Source: an uncultured Collinsella sp. (GTDB lineage: Bacteria; Actinomycetota; Coriobacteriia; Coriobacteriales; Coriobacteriaceae). From it: a stretch of DNA of 64,000 bases. A model generated the notes under the pieces. It ran no database searches. It worked only from the letters and a program-made list of their open reading frames with translations, and was not told the origin of the DNA. The position numbers and the translations under genes are program-made. The stretch covers positions 45,672 through 109,671 of the forward strand of contig CAKUFD010000010.1 of assembly GCA_934647195.1 (NCBI GenBank). Direction: 5' to 3'. Positions within the stretch are counted from its first letter, which is position 1; every line of letters begins with the position of its first letter. Of this stretch, positions 53,022 to 61,023 are shown piece by piece.

Positions 53022-54843
53022 ATCTTGCACGCGCCCTTCCCCAAGGTGATACGCTGACGTCGGCCACCGCCCGCGACAGCTCCGTGTCTTGAGCACGCGC
53101 CCTTCCCCAAGGTGATACGCTACCTTCGTCGCGGGAATCGCGGAGATCATCGTCTTGAGCACGCGCCCTTCCCCAAGGTGATACGCTCATCCAGGACGCG
53201 CAGCCCTGGCTTGAGAAGTCTTGAGCACGCGCCCTTCCCCAAGGTGATACGCTCCTGCCGAAGGTGCTGGAGACCTCCGTCGAGTCTTGAGCACGCGCCC
53301 TTCCCCAAGGTGATACGCTACATGAACGCCTCCTCATGGCATTGCTGTAGTCTTGAGCACGCGCCCTTCCCCAAGGTGATACGCTTCGCTCGAGCCGATG
53401 TCGAGCGCCTGGCAGGTCTTGAGCACGCGCCCTTCCCCAAGGTGATACGCTCGCCTCTCCCTGGCGAGTCTCACGTCCGAGGGGTCTTGAGCACGCGCCC
53501 TTCCCCAAGGTGATACGCTCAGGAAGAACCTGATGCCGCGCTCGAGGTAGTCTTGAGCACGCGCCCTTCCCCAAGGTGATACGCTTTTAGGCAATTGATT
53601 AAGTCTTCCCAACAAGTCTTGAGCACGCGCCCTTCCCCAAGGTGATACGCTATTGTAGCCGCCTTATAGGATGGAGAGCTCGTCTTGAGCACGCGCCCTT
53701 CCCCAAGGTGATACGCTAATGTTGTATTGCTTCGCCTGTTCATCATCGTCTTGAGCACGCGCCCTTCCCCAAGGTGATACGCTTATCCGAGTATTTTCGT
53801 CTTATCCCGCTTAGTCTTGAGCACGCGCCCTTCCCCAAGGTGATACGCTTGAAGACGTTGGAATCGCCAGTGCCGACGGGTCTTGAGCACGCGCCCTTCC
53901 CCAAGGTGATACGCTGGATTCATCTGACATCGAGCGCATTTGCAGGTCTTGAGCACGCGCCCTTCCCCAAGGTGATACGCTTCGAGCGCGTCGAAGTTCG
54001 CCTCGATGACTGTCTTGAGCACGCGCCCTTCCCCAAGGTGATACGCTGGAGGTGGACAGATGGATGAGAGAGCGCTGGTCTTGAGCACGCGCCCTTCCCC
54101 AAGGTGATACGCTGGATGTAGTTGCAGTTGTCGCAGGTCTTGAGTCTTGAGCACGCGCCCTTCCCCAAGGTGATACGCTTGTCGAGGATTGCGTTTGCTC
54201 CAGCTAGGTCGTCTTGAGCACGCGCCCTTCCCCAAGGTGATACGCTCACGGTCGTTTGGTTCCAAGCGTCGAAAGAGTCTTGAGCACGCGCCCTTCCCCA
54301 AGGTGATACGCTAAGTTGTTGACTATTAGCCAATAGGCAACTAGTCTTGAGCACGCGCCCTTCCCCAAGGTGATACGCTCTGAAAGATGAAATTATTGAA
54401 CCCACCCCAAGTCTTGAGCACGCGCCCTTCCCCAAGGTGATACGCTCGTTAGGTGAGGTCATGCGATCACTTCCCTGTCTTGAGCACGCGCCCTTCCCCA
54501 AGGTGATACGCTTCACTTGAAGAACGTCCCGTCGTTGAGCTTGGTCTTGAGCACGCGCCCTTCCCCAAGGTGATACGCTGTAGTAGACGGCATCCCTCTC
54601 GGCCTCCGTGTCTTGAGCACGCGCCCTTCCCCAAGGTGATACGCTACGTCCATGCAGGACGTTCAGAACGCCTACGTCTTGAGCACGCGCCCTTCCCCAA
54701 GGTGATACGCTTGCGAGAGCTTTACAACTTAAAGCCTGATAGTCTTGAGCACGCGCCCTTCCCCAAGGTGATACGCTATAAGCGATGCAGATACCAGCGA
54801 GTAGGCTGTCTTGAGCACGCGCCCTTCCCCAAGGTGATACGCT
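53022..54843 (+). CRISPR. CRISPR array, 28 repeats and 27 spacers, type II-C
   Basis: 36-bp repeats beginning GTCTTGAGCACGCG and ending AAGGTGATACGCT, with spacers of 30-32 nt (most exactly 30), giving a 66-bp period. Counted repeat starts include 53086, 53152, 53218, 53284, 53350, 53416, 53484, 53550 and so on to 54808. The first repeat (53022-53055) is degenerate, lacking two bases near its 5' end; all others look identical. Orientation is plus: the anti-repeat in the adjacent tracrRNA pairs with the plus-strand repeat, and a terminator follows the last repeat. The 66-bp period explains repetitive spurious open frames in all frames here. Confidence 0.98.
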
Positions 54844-54852
54844 ATGTGCAAA

Positions 54853-54888
54853 CAGAAAAGCCCCATTAACTGGGGCTTTTCTGTTTTT
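54853..54888 (+). terminator. Rho-independent terminator of the CRISPR array
   Basis: 12-bp perfect stem CAGAAAAGCCCC/GGGGCTTTTCTG (54853-54864/54872-54883) with loop ATTAACT, then TTTTT. It starts 10 bp after the last repeat. Confidence 0.9.
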
Positions 54889-54998
54889 CATCCGTAAAAA
54901 AATGGATCATCAGCCTTAAAACAGGCTAGTCATTTTTCATTTTTCTTTCGCAGAATTGCATCGATCACGTGACCGCAGAAGACGAAAACGATCAAACA

Positions 54999-55018
54999 AT
55001 ATGGAGATTCCTCCATAT
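54999..55018. repeat. Inverted repeat in the array-tracrRNA interval
   Basis: ATATGGAG-ATTC-CTCCATAT, 8-bp perfect arms. It lies in the 225-bp AT-richer segment 54889-55113 between array and tracrRNA, which otherwise shows no gene; this may be the adaptation-side leader or a regulatory site. Confidence 0.5.
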
Positions 55019-55113
55019 CTATAGGCAATTCACCGCATCGATCGAAGCCGATTCCGGCCGCCACAAACTTATTTCCTTGCTCCGTTTACAGATTGACGCC
55101 AGACATTCGCCCG

Positions 55114-55230
55114 AAAAAAGTTCGCCCCGCCCAATCCGAAGATTGAACGGGGGTTACTTTACGGGTAAGCCACATAGGTGGCTCCCCTTGTCTGGAGCCG
55201 CGCCCTTCCCCAAGGTGAGCTGCTTCTGAC
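55114..55230 (-). ncRNA. tracrRNA
   Basis: Read on the minus strand from about 55230. The anti-repeat (complement of 55190-55225) pairs with the crRNA repeat over nearly its whole length, with one mismatch, one bulged A and three mismatches near the end. The 3' edge of the anti-repeat runs into AAGG, as in known tracrRNAs. A nexus hairpin AGCCAC-CTAT-GTGGCT follows (about 55189-55162), then a long stem with TTCG tetraloop (55153-55125) and TTTTTT (55119-55114), i.e. a Rho-independent end. A TATACT -10 box (55243-55238) precedes the start. The gene converges on the array. Confidence 0.9.
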
Positions 55231-55272
55231 TAGCATTAGTATAGCGCCGTTACGGGGAAGGTTGCCGTCAAA

Positions 55273-56163
55273 ATGGCTCAACGGACGATTCTCATCCAAA
55301 ATAAAGCCCATCTCTGTATAAAAAACGGTCTGCTAATGGTTACTTTGGACGACCGCAGCGCCACCATTCCCCTAGAAGACATCTGGGTCGTCATCATCGA
55401 ATCCCATCTAGTTACACTCACCGTTGCCTGCATGTCTCAGCTCAACGATGCGGGTATCGGCGTCATGATCTGCGGACACGACCATATGCCTAATGGACTC
55501 ATGCTCCCTCTGGGTGCCCACTCAAGGCACGCACGCATTGTCGAAGATCAATTGGCCATGAGCTTGCCGCTCAAGAAGCAGCTCTGGAAACGAATCGTCC
55601 AAACTAAGATTCTCAACCAAGCCTCAGTTCTTAAGGAAATGGGCATCTCCCCCGACCTGTTGCCCTCCTATGCAAAAAATGTTCTCTCGGGCGATACAGA
55701 CAACCGCGAAGGAGCTGCCGCGGCAGCATATTTCAAAGCGCTCATCACGGAGGGGACTCGCCGCAATAGTATGCAAAGCTCGGCACTTGATTACGGCTAC
55801 AGTATTTTGCGTGCGGGTATTGGTCGGGCCGCAGTGGGCGGAGGCTGGCTCGTTTCGCAGGGGCTTCATCACCATAGCGTTTACAACGCCTTTAATCTTG
55901 TCGACGACCTCATCGAACCGTACCGACCCCTTGTCGATCTTATTGTCATGAGCAACGGAATCACTGAACCCCTTGAGCAGGAAGACAAAGCGCTGCTAGC
56001 CCGCATCTTCGAGCACGTTCTTACAATCGACGGCAAGCGGTGCGGATGTCAGCAATGCATCGAAACAACTCTTTCTTCTCTCAGGAGTGCGGTTCTGGAA
56101 AAAGATCCTAAAAAGTTATTACTGCCCGAGCTCAAAGGGCTCGAGATGATAACGATTGAATAG
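55273..56163 (+). CDS. cas1: CRISPR integrase Cas1 (type II)
   Basis: 296 aa, normal for type II Cas1. N-terminal beta domain (AQRTILIQNKAHLCIKNGLL, PLEDIWVVIIESH), then the helical catalytic domain with REGAAAAAYFKALI, SALDYGYSILRAGIGRA, HHHSVYNAFNLVDDLIEPYR (metal-binding Glu, His, Asp) . It integrates spacers together with Cas2. The start at 55273 has GGAAGG 11 nt upstream, a long spacing. It follows the divergent tracrRNA promoter by 30 bp. Confidence 0.95.
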   Translation: MAQRTILIQNKAHLCIKNGLLMVTLDDRSATIPLEDIWVVIIESHLVTLTVACMSQLNDAGIGVMICGHDHMPNGLMLPLGAHSRHARIVEDQLAMSLPLKKQLWKRIVQTKILNQASVLKEMGISPDLLPSYAKNVLSGDTDNREGAAAAAYFKALITEGTRRNSMQSSALDYGYSILRAGIGRAAVGGGWLVSQGLHHHSVYNAFNLVDDLIEPYRPLVDLIVMSNGITEPLEQEDKALLARIFEHVLTIDGKRCGCQQCIETTLSSLRSAVLEKDPKKLLLPELKGLEMITIE

Positions 56164-56172
56164 GGAGGAGCT

Positions 56173-56490
56173 ATGAGGGTCATGAGGTTATTGGTGCTGT
56201 TTGATCTGCCCACGGGAAGCAAAGCGGAGAGGCGCCAATACAGCGAATTCCGGAAATTCCTGATTCAAGATGGATATCACATGGAGCAGTTTTCGGTCTA
56301 TTCGCGGCTGCTAGTAACACGCGAGTCAGCAGCAACACACATCGCCCGCCTTAAGCAAAATCTTCCACGAGCCGGAGAAGTCACCGTTATCGAAATGACC
56401 GAAAAACAATACGAAGACCGGATGGTGCTCCTAAGCGAAAGACGGGAAGCTCCCGTAGAGCAGGGTGCCCAGCTAACGCTTGTGTTCTAG
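56173..56490 (+). CDS. cas2: CRISPR-associated Cas2
   Basis: 105 aa, ferredoxin-like fold. MRLLVLFDLPTGSKAERRQY contains the typical FDLP motif, followed by FRKFLIQDGYHMEQFSVYSR. Forms the Cas1-Cas2 integration complex. GGGAGG precedes ATG 56173; cas1 ends 9 nt upstream. No further cas gene follows, so adaptation genes are only cas1 and cas2. Confidence 0.95.
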   Translation: MRVMRLLVLFDLPTGSKAERRQYSEFRKFLIQDGYHMEQFSVYSRLLVTRESAATHIARLKQNLPRAGEVTVIEMTEKQYEDRMVLLSERREAPVEQGAQLTLVF

Positions 56491-56556
56491 CAGTCTGGAC
56501 AATAAATCGAAGCGAATATGCGCTCCAGAGAGTAGAAGGCGCCTTAAGGCACTTCT

Positions 56557-56589
56557 CCCGATCTTGCAAAGCTACTTTGCAAGATCGGG
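56557..56589. terminator. Strong hairpin after cas2
   Basis: CCCGATCTTGCAAAG/CTTTGCAAGATCGGG, a 15-bp perfect stem with 3-nt loop, followed by ATTTCTT. Part of it, CTACTTTGCAAGAT, is repeated at 56604-56617, forming a second weaker hairpin. Probable end of cas1-cas2 transcription. Confidence 0.7.
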
Positions 56590-56603
56590 CATTTCTTGCA
56601 ATC

Positions 56604-57511
56604 CTACTTTGCAAGATTCCCTGCGACATCACGCCCAGCTGAGCAGGCCTCCCGCATGCGCCGCAAAAACTCCTCGCAGGCGCGGGAGCGCAGGCGGTAC
56701 TTTTTCCACACGAGGTACGAGGCAATTTCAAACGGCGGGTCCAGGGGAACAAATCGCAGATCGGAGCTATCGTCCACCTGGAACAGATGGTCAATGCCCA
56801 TCGCGCACGCTGCACCGGAGCGTACCAGATGCGACGCGTTGCCAATGAGGTCAAAGTGGCCCATAACATTGAATGCCGCGGGGTCTACCACGCCGCAAGA
56901 TCCACGGCCTTGTTCGAGGTGCGCGAACTCAACAACAGCGGCATGCGCGCAAGCTCCATCGGCGTCGCCGCCTCAAGCTTGCCCCAGGGTCCATCAGCCG
57001 CCACGCACACGCCCACGCAGTCGGCCTCGGGCATGCGCACCCACTCGTATTTCTCCAGGTTGACCTGCTCAAGCAGCAAGGCAAAGTCCAAAAGGCCGCG
57101 CTCCAGGCGCTCCTCCGCCGCGTCGGCATTGCCCGTATAGAGCTCGATCGTCACACCCGGATGGTCATGCTGCAGCCCCGCAAACGTGTCGAGCACATCG
57201 CGCATGGCTTTTGTCTCTCCGGCGCCAATGCGGATATTGCCCGTGATGCCCAGCTCCTGGTCGCCCAGCTCGGACTCGGTCTGCTCCACAAGCGAGAGTA
57301 TCTCCTCCGCGCGCTGGCGCAGGCGCATGCCATCGCTCGTAAGCACGCACGAGCGATTGGTACGCTCGAACAGCTCCACGCCCAGCTCGCGCTCTAGATC
57401 GGCTATCTGGCGCGAAAGCGTGGGCTGCGTCACGTGCAAAACGTTTGCCGCCTCGGTCATATTCTCTTCGCGTGCAACCGCCAAGAAGTACCGCGGGGTC
57501 CTCAGCTCCAT
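56604..57511 (-). pseudogene. LysR-family regulator, frameshifted
   Basis: The N-terminal part (57511 to about 56885) is a normal LysR: MELRTPRYFLAVAREENMTE, TQPTLSRQIADLERELGVEL and most of the effector domain, ending NKAVDLAAW then a stop. The expected C-terminal remainder (DPAAFNVMGHFDLIGNASHL to about 56604) continues in another frame, from 56891 downwards. Together they make a protein of about 300 aa, the family length, so a small indel near 56885-56895 broke the gene (or a sequencing error). GGGAGGGG precedes ATG 57511. Confidence 0.82.
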
Positions 57512-57681
57512 GCCAGCCCCTCCCAAAAGCGAGCCCCCCTTTTACAAAAGACCCCGCTCCCCCGATTTGTCATTCGCTTGCCGTATACCCAAATTGCGAC
57601 CATAGGTAAATATCATCGCGGTCGAAGCAATAAGCACTCGACCCGATGCCGCAGGCCCATCGCACTCGCAGCGCCAAACAG

Positions 57682-58347
57682 CTAAGCCCGGCGCGCATAC
57701 TCCAGATAGCCGCCCACGCTGTAGTGGTCGGCACCATCGTTTGCCGGGTTTCCTTCGCCGCCCACAACGCCCAAATAGCCGTCTTCGAGTTTGCCGCCGT
57801 CCTTGTCCACCACAAGCGCGTACCAATGGCCGTTCTCGTGCGCGGGCTTGCGCAGCTGGCACGTCAACGTCATCTTGGACTCGCCCTCCTTGCAATAGAA
57901 GGCACCCTGGCGCTCAAGCTTTGCCAGCAAGCACCCATCGAGCCAAAAGCAGATGAACGGCGTCTCAAACGCATCCGTGAGCGCGCCCGCCTCGCTGTTG
58001 TACACATAGCAGAACAAAGCGCGATCGCTCGAACAGCTCAGCAGATTGACCTCGCTCGCTTTGAGCTTGAACTCCACCACGGCAAACGCGCCGGGGCGGT
58101 CCGCATTCTCGCTCACGTTGGTAACGGCGGTCTTCACCTGGAAAAAGAACGTCTCGGCAGGCACATCCGGTTGCTCGAGCCTTTGTTTAAGGTTGAGTGA
58201 CACCACGTCGACGCCCATGTCCGCAGGCGGGCGCAGCGCGTCCAACCCGTTGCGATACAGCGAGCTCATAAGCTGATACTCGCCGGTATAACCGTTGTAC
58301 AGCAGGTCGAAGAAGTCCTGGGCCACGTGTTTCTCCTCTAGTCTCAA
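57682..58347 (-). CDS. PD-(D/E)XK nuclease-like (DUF4365-like) protein
   Basis: 221 aa. The N-terminal 80 residues have the spacing of a PD-(D/E)XK fold: Glu23 in TGEYQLMSSLYRNG, Asp47 in ADMGVDVVSL, and Gln70-Val-Lys72 in TFFFQVKTA, the Q-x-K variant seen in DUF4365/Mrr-like proteins. The remainder (VVEFKLKASEVNLLSCSSDR, FICFWLDGCLLAKL) looks beta-rich. Assignment is by motif spacing only. It is last of a four-gene minus-strand cluster with clpP and a VirD4-like ATPase, next to the CRISPR locus, suggesting a mobile or defence context. Confidence 0.55.
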   Translation of the reverse strand: MRLEEKHVAQDFFDLLYNGYTGEYQLMSSLYRNGLDALRPPADMGVDVVSLNLKQRLEQPDVPAETFFFQVKTAVTNVSENADRPGAFAVVEFKLKASEVNLLSCSSDRALFCYVYNSEAGALTDAFETPFICFWLDGCLLAKLERQGAFYCKEGESKMTLTCQLRKPAHENGHWYALVVDKDGGKLEDGYLGVVGGEGNPANDGADHYSVGGYLEYARRA

Positions 58348-58401
58348 ACCAGTCCATTCGATTCTAGCGTTAGCGTGCGCAAATAACCCGCCGGAGAATC
58401 A

Positions 58402-58986
58402 TCAACTTTGGGGCCGCAGGTACGGGGCCACGGCGGCTGCACACTCCCTTGCCATGATGTTGGCGCGGGTGAGCACCTGTTCGCACAGGCCCTCGTCAAG
58501 CAGCACAATCTGTGTGATAAGGGCTTTCGCAAGCTCCAGCTCGTTAACGGCGGGTTTATCCTCCCATAGCTCCTTGAGCACATCCGTGGCGTCGAGCACC
58601 TTGCTGTAGTTGCAGTCCGGCAAGGTCGCAAGGGCACCTTCGGGATTATGGCGCAGCTCCCACACAAAGGCGACGGCGGGGTTTTCCACCTCGGCATATG
58701 CCGTGACCGAATGGTTCTCGGGACGCGCGGCCTCCGCCGGATCCGTACGCGCCAGAAAGGAAGCGCGGCTCGGCAGCGCGTCAGAGATCTGCCCCACAAT
58801 CTGCAAGAGCTCGTCAGCATGCGCGCGGTAAAGATAGCAGGGGCCAAACGCGCTTCTGCGCTCCGCGTCAATGAGCTCGCGATCCGGACGCGCCATCGCT
58901 GCCTGGTCGCGGATGGCACTGGCATGCGCGATGCGCTCGCTCAAGCTCACACGCTCGCTCGTTTTGCTCGTCTTGTTCGTCATCAT
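58402..58986 (-). CDS. Unknown protein in VirD4/clpP operon
   Basis: 194 aa, no family recognised. Predicted mostly helical, acidic, with no TM segment or signal peptide; blocks include ERIAHASAIRDQAAMARPDR and ELAKALITQIVLLDEGLCEQ. GGGGAG lies upstream of ATG 58986. It begins 20 nt after the VirD4-like gene and is followed at 54 nt by the PD-(D/E)XK-like gene, so it is probably cotranscribed with both. Confidence 0.6.
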   Translation of the reverse strand: MMTNKTSKTSERVSLSERIAHASAIRDQAAMARPDRELIDAERRSAFGPCYLYRAHADELLQIVGQISDALPSRASFLARTDPAEAARPENHSVTAYAEVENPAVAFVWELRHNPEGALATLPDCNYSKVLDATDVLKELWEDKPAVNELELAKALITQIVLLDEGLCEQVLTRANIMARECAAAVAPYLRPQS

Positions 58987-59006
58987 ATCTATCGTCTCCC
59001 CTTCCC

Positions 59007-60359
59007 TCAGGCTGCCACGCCGGAACCGTCGTCAAACGGTTCGACCTCAAAAAGCGTCTCGGAGCACGGGCTCGCCAGGCGCTTGCCACCCGCAGGCACA
59101 GATGCCCCACCCTCGCCAACAAGTTCCTCATAGCCCGGATGGCGCTCAAGCTCATATGCCGGCTCGCACACGCCACGCTGGCCACGCTCGAACAGCCACC
59201 ATCTTCCCGCCGGCGTCTCCAGCAGCGTCGAGGGCGTCTTGTTGGCACGCAGGGCAAAGTAGCGAGCCGTTCGCTCGTCTTGAAACCCCAGCACAAGGTG
59301 GCGGTCGCAGTTGCCGATGATCGAGTTCGCCTGCGCTTCGCCATAGCGGGCCTCGAGTTGACTCACCGTCTGGCAGATGGCGGTGCAGCTGATCTCTCGG
59401 CTGCGAATGACAGACAGCACATCATCAAAACCAGGCAGCGTCAGGTTCGCAAAGTCGTCGAGCATGAACCTCACGGGCACGGGCAGCCGGCCGCCCTCAC
59501 ACGAGGCATCCGCAAAGTCGCATAGGCTCGAGAACGCCTGGCGCACAAACAGGCTTGTAAGCGGCGCCAAGCTGCGGTCTATATCGTCCATCGTCACAAA
59601 CAGCACACGACGCTCGCGCCCCAGGTCGCAAAAGTCGATCTGATCCGGCTTGCGAAACGATGCGAGCGCGCCGTCAAACGTGAGCGGCATGATGTTCGCG
59701 GCGATGATGCCCATGATGCTCGAATGCATCTTCTCTGCTCGGGCCGTGCTCCGGGCACGGCGAAAGAGCGAGACGGCGTAGCTTTCCGGGTCCTGCCGGC
59801 GAAGGTCGCAAAACAGCTGCTCGATGTTGCCCTCGCAAGCCTGCTCGAAAACGCTCACGACCGACGCCATGTTCCACTCGCGATCAGGCAGCGCCTCAAA
59901 AACATAAGCGATGTAGCTCGCAACGTAGTTGGCAGCCGCGCTCGCCCAAAACGGGTCGTCGCCCATCTCGTCGCGGGGGAAGAGCGCACTTGCAATGCCG
60001 ATGATGTCCTGCGCAAGCGGACGGCCGCGCCGCCAGCGCACATGATGGAGCGGGTCGTAGCCAACCGTCCCTTCCATCGTGGTGAAGTCGAGGCAGTCAA
60101 CCATATAGCCATGGGCGCGCAAGTACGGCGCCATCTCGTGAAAGAGGCGTCCCTTAGAGTCGAGTACAACGTAGGAACCATGGCATTGCAGCAGATTGGG
60201 CTTGAGGAAGTTGCGCGTCTTGCCCGCGCCGGAGCAGCCCAGGACAAGCACGTTGTTGTTGAGCCCAGTTGCCCACGAGTCCATGCTCTCGGTGCGGCTG
60301 GACGTGAGGATAAGCTCGCCTGCGTAGGCGGCTCGAGGATCCATGTTTTTGGCGATCAT
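59007..60359 (-). CDS. VirD4/TraG-like ATPase lacking the membrane anchor
   Basis: 450 aa from ATG 60359 (MIAKNMDPRAAYAGELILTS). Type IV coupling-protein features: Walker A VLGCSGAGKTRNFLKPNLLQ, LDSKGRLFHEMAPYLRAHGY, DPFWASAAANYV, Walker B VRFMLDDFANLTLPGF and SREISCTAICQTVSQLEARY. True coupling proteins have N-terminal TM helices; none is seen here, nor any relaxase or T4SS gene in the window. It may be a remnant of an integrative conjugative element or a soluble relative. It lies 67 nt downstream of clpP. Confidence 0.83.
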   Translation of the reverse strand: MIAKNMDPRAAYAGELILTSSRTESMDSWATGLNNNVLVLGCSGAGKTRNFLKPNLLQCHGSYVVLDSKGRLFHEMAPYLRAHGYMVDCLDFTTMEGTVGYDPLHHVRWRRGRPLAQDIIGIASALFPRDEMGDDPFWASAAANYVASYIAYVFEALPDREWNMASVVSVFEQACEGNIEQLFCDLRRQDPESYAVSLFRRARSTARAEKMHSSIMGIIAANIMPLTFDGALASFRKPDQIDFCDLGRERRVLFVTMDDIDRSLAPLTSLFVRQAFSSLCDFADASCEGGRLPVPVRFMLDDFANLTLPGFDDVLSVIRSREISCTAICQTVSQLEARYGEAQANSIIGNCDRHLVLGFQDERTARYFALRANKTPSTLLETPAGRWWLFERGQRGVCEPAYELERHPGYEELVGEGGASVPAGGKRLASPCSETLFEVEPFDDGSGVAA

Positions 60360-60426
60360 GTTCACTCGCTTTCTGCGCGATTCATTCGCGCTGGTAGGTG
60401 TGGGTAATGCAGGGTTTTGTAGCGCG

Positions 60427-61023
60427 TTAGAGCTTTGTGATGATGCGGTCTGCGAGGCCCGCCTCCACGGCCTCTTTCGCCTCGAAGTAGGTGTCCGAAG
60501 CCGTAAGTTCAAAGACGCGCTCGAGCGACATGCCGCTGTGGCGTGCGATAACGCCAGCTGTAATGTCGCGGATACGCATGAGGTCGTCGGCGCGAGCCTT
60601 TACGGAAAGCGCGCTGCCTCCGGCTCCCTCGCCAATAAGCGGGTCGTGGATCATAACGCGACTGTGCGGCAAGATCTCTCGCTCGTCCCCTGCAATAAAC
60701 AGCAGCGCTCCCATACTTGCAGCCATGCCCAGGCAGACGGTGCGGATGGGACAGCTCACGGCCTGCATGATGTCATAGAGCGCAAGGCCGCTTTGCACCT
60801 CGCCGCCCGGACTGTTGATGTAGAGCGTCACGGACGCCTCTGGGTCCTGTCGCTGCAGGTAGAGCAAGGCGCGGATGATAGCGGCGCACGACTCCGCATT
60901 TACGGAGGTCATGAGTTCGAGTTCGCGCCGGCCGAGCATCTCGTCTCTGATGTCGAGGTGATTAAGGCCTTCCGCCGTCTCGCGGATGATTTGAGGTTGA
61001 TAGGTAATGATGTGCTCGCCCAT
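60427..61023 (-). CDS. clpP: ClpP-family serine protease
   Basis: 198 aa from ATG 61023 (MGEHIITYQPQ), with AAGGAG upstream. Catalytic Ser in CLGMAASMGALLFIAG, His in SRVMIHDPL, and an Asp downstream near DTYFEAKEAVEAGL; SVTLYINSPGGEV is the strand/GG turn. It differs from housekeeping ClpP in the N-terminal region and lies with VirD4-like and unknown genes, without clpX, so it may be an accessory or element-borne paralogue. Confidence 0.85.
   Translation of the reverse strand: MGEHIITYQPQIIRETAEGLNHLDIRDEMLGRRELELMTSVNAESCAAIIRALLYLQRQDPEASVTLYINSPGGEVQSGLALYDIMQAVSCPIRTVCLGMAASMGALLFIAGDEREILPHSRVMIHDPLIGEGAGGSALSVKARADDLMRIRDITAGVIARHSGMSLERVFELTASDTYFEAKEAVEAGLADRIITKL

Noticed and set aside
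54137..54150. Duplication inside a CRISPR repeat (GTCTTGA twice).
   Set aside because: Treating the first copy as spacer gives the standard 30-nt spacer, so a repeat mutation is not required; reported only as a curiosity.
52839..54891. Open frames of 80-320 aa with repeating LGKGACSR, WGRARAQD or LEHAPFPKVIR motifs on both strands.
   Set aside because: They are translations of the CRISPR array: repeat plus spacer is 66 bp, a multiple of three, so every frame repeats. No ribosome binding sites.
54969..55229. 86-aa open frame ending in the anti-repeat region.
   Set aside because: It overlaps the tracrRNA gene on the other strand, lacks a ribosome binding site and resembles no protein.
55238..55266. 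TTGACG at 55266-55261 as the -35 box of the tracrRNA promoter.
   Set aside because: The spacing to TATACT is 22 bp, too long for a standard promoter. The -10 is kept; the -35 is unresolved.
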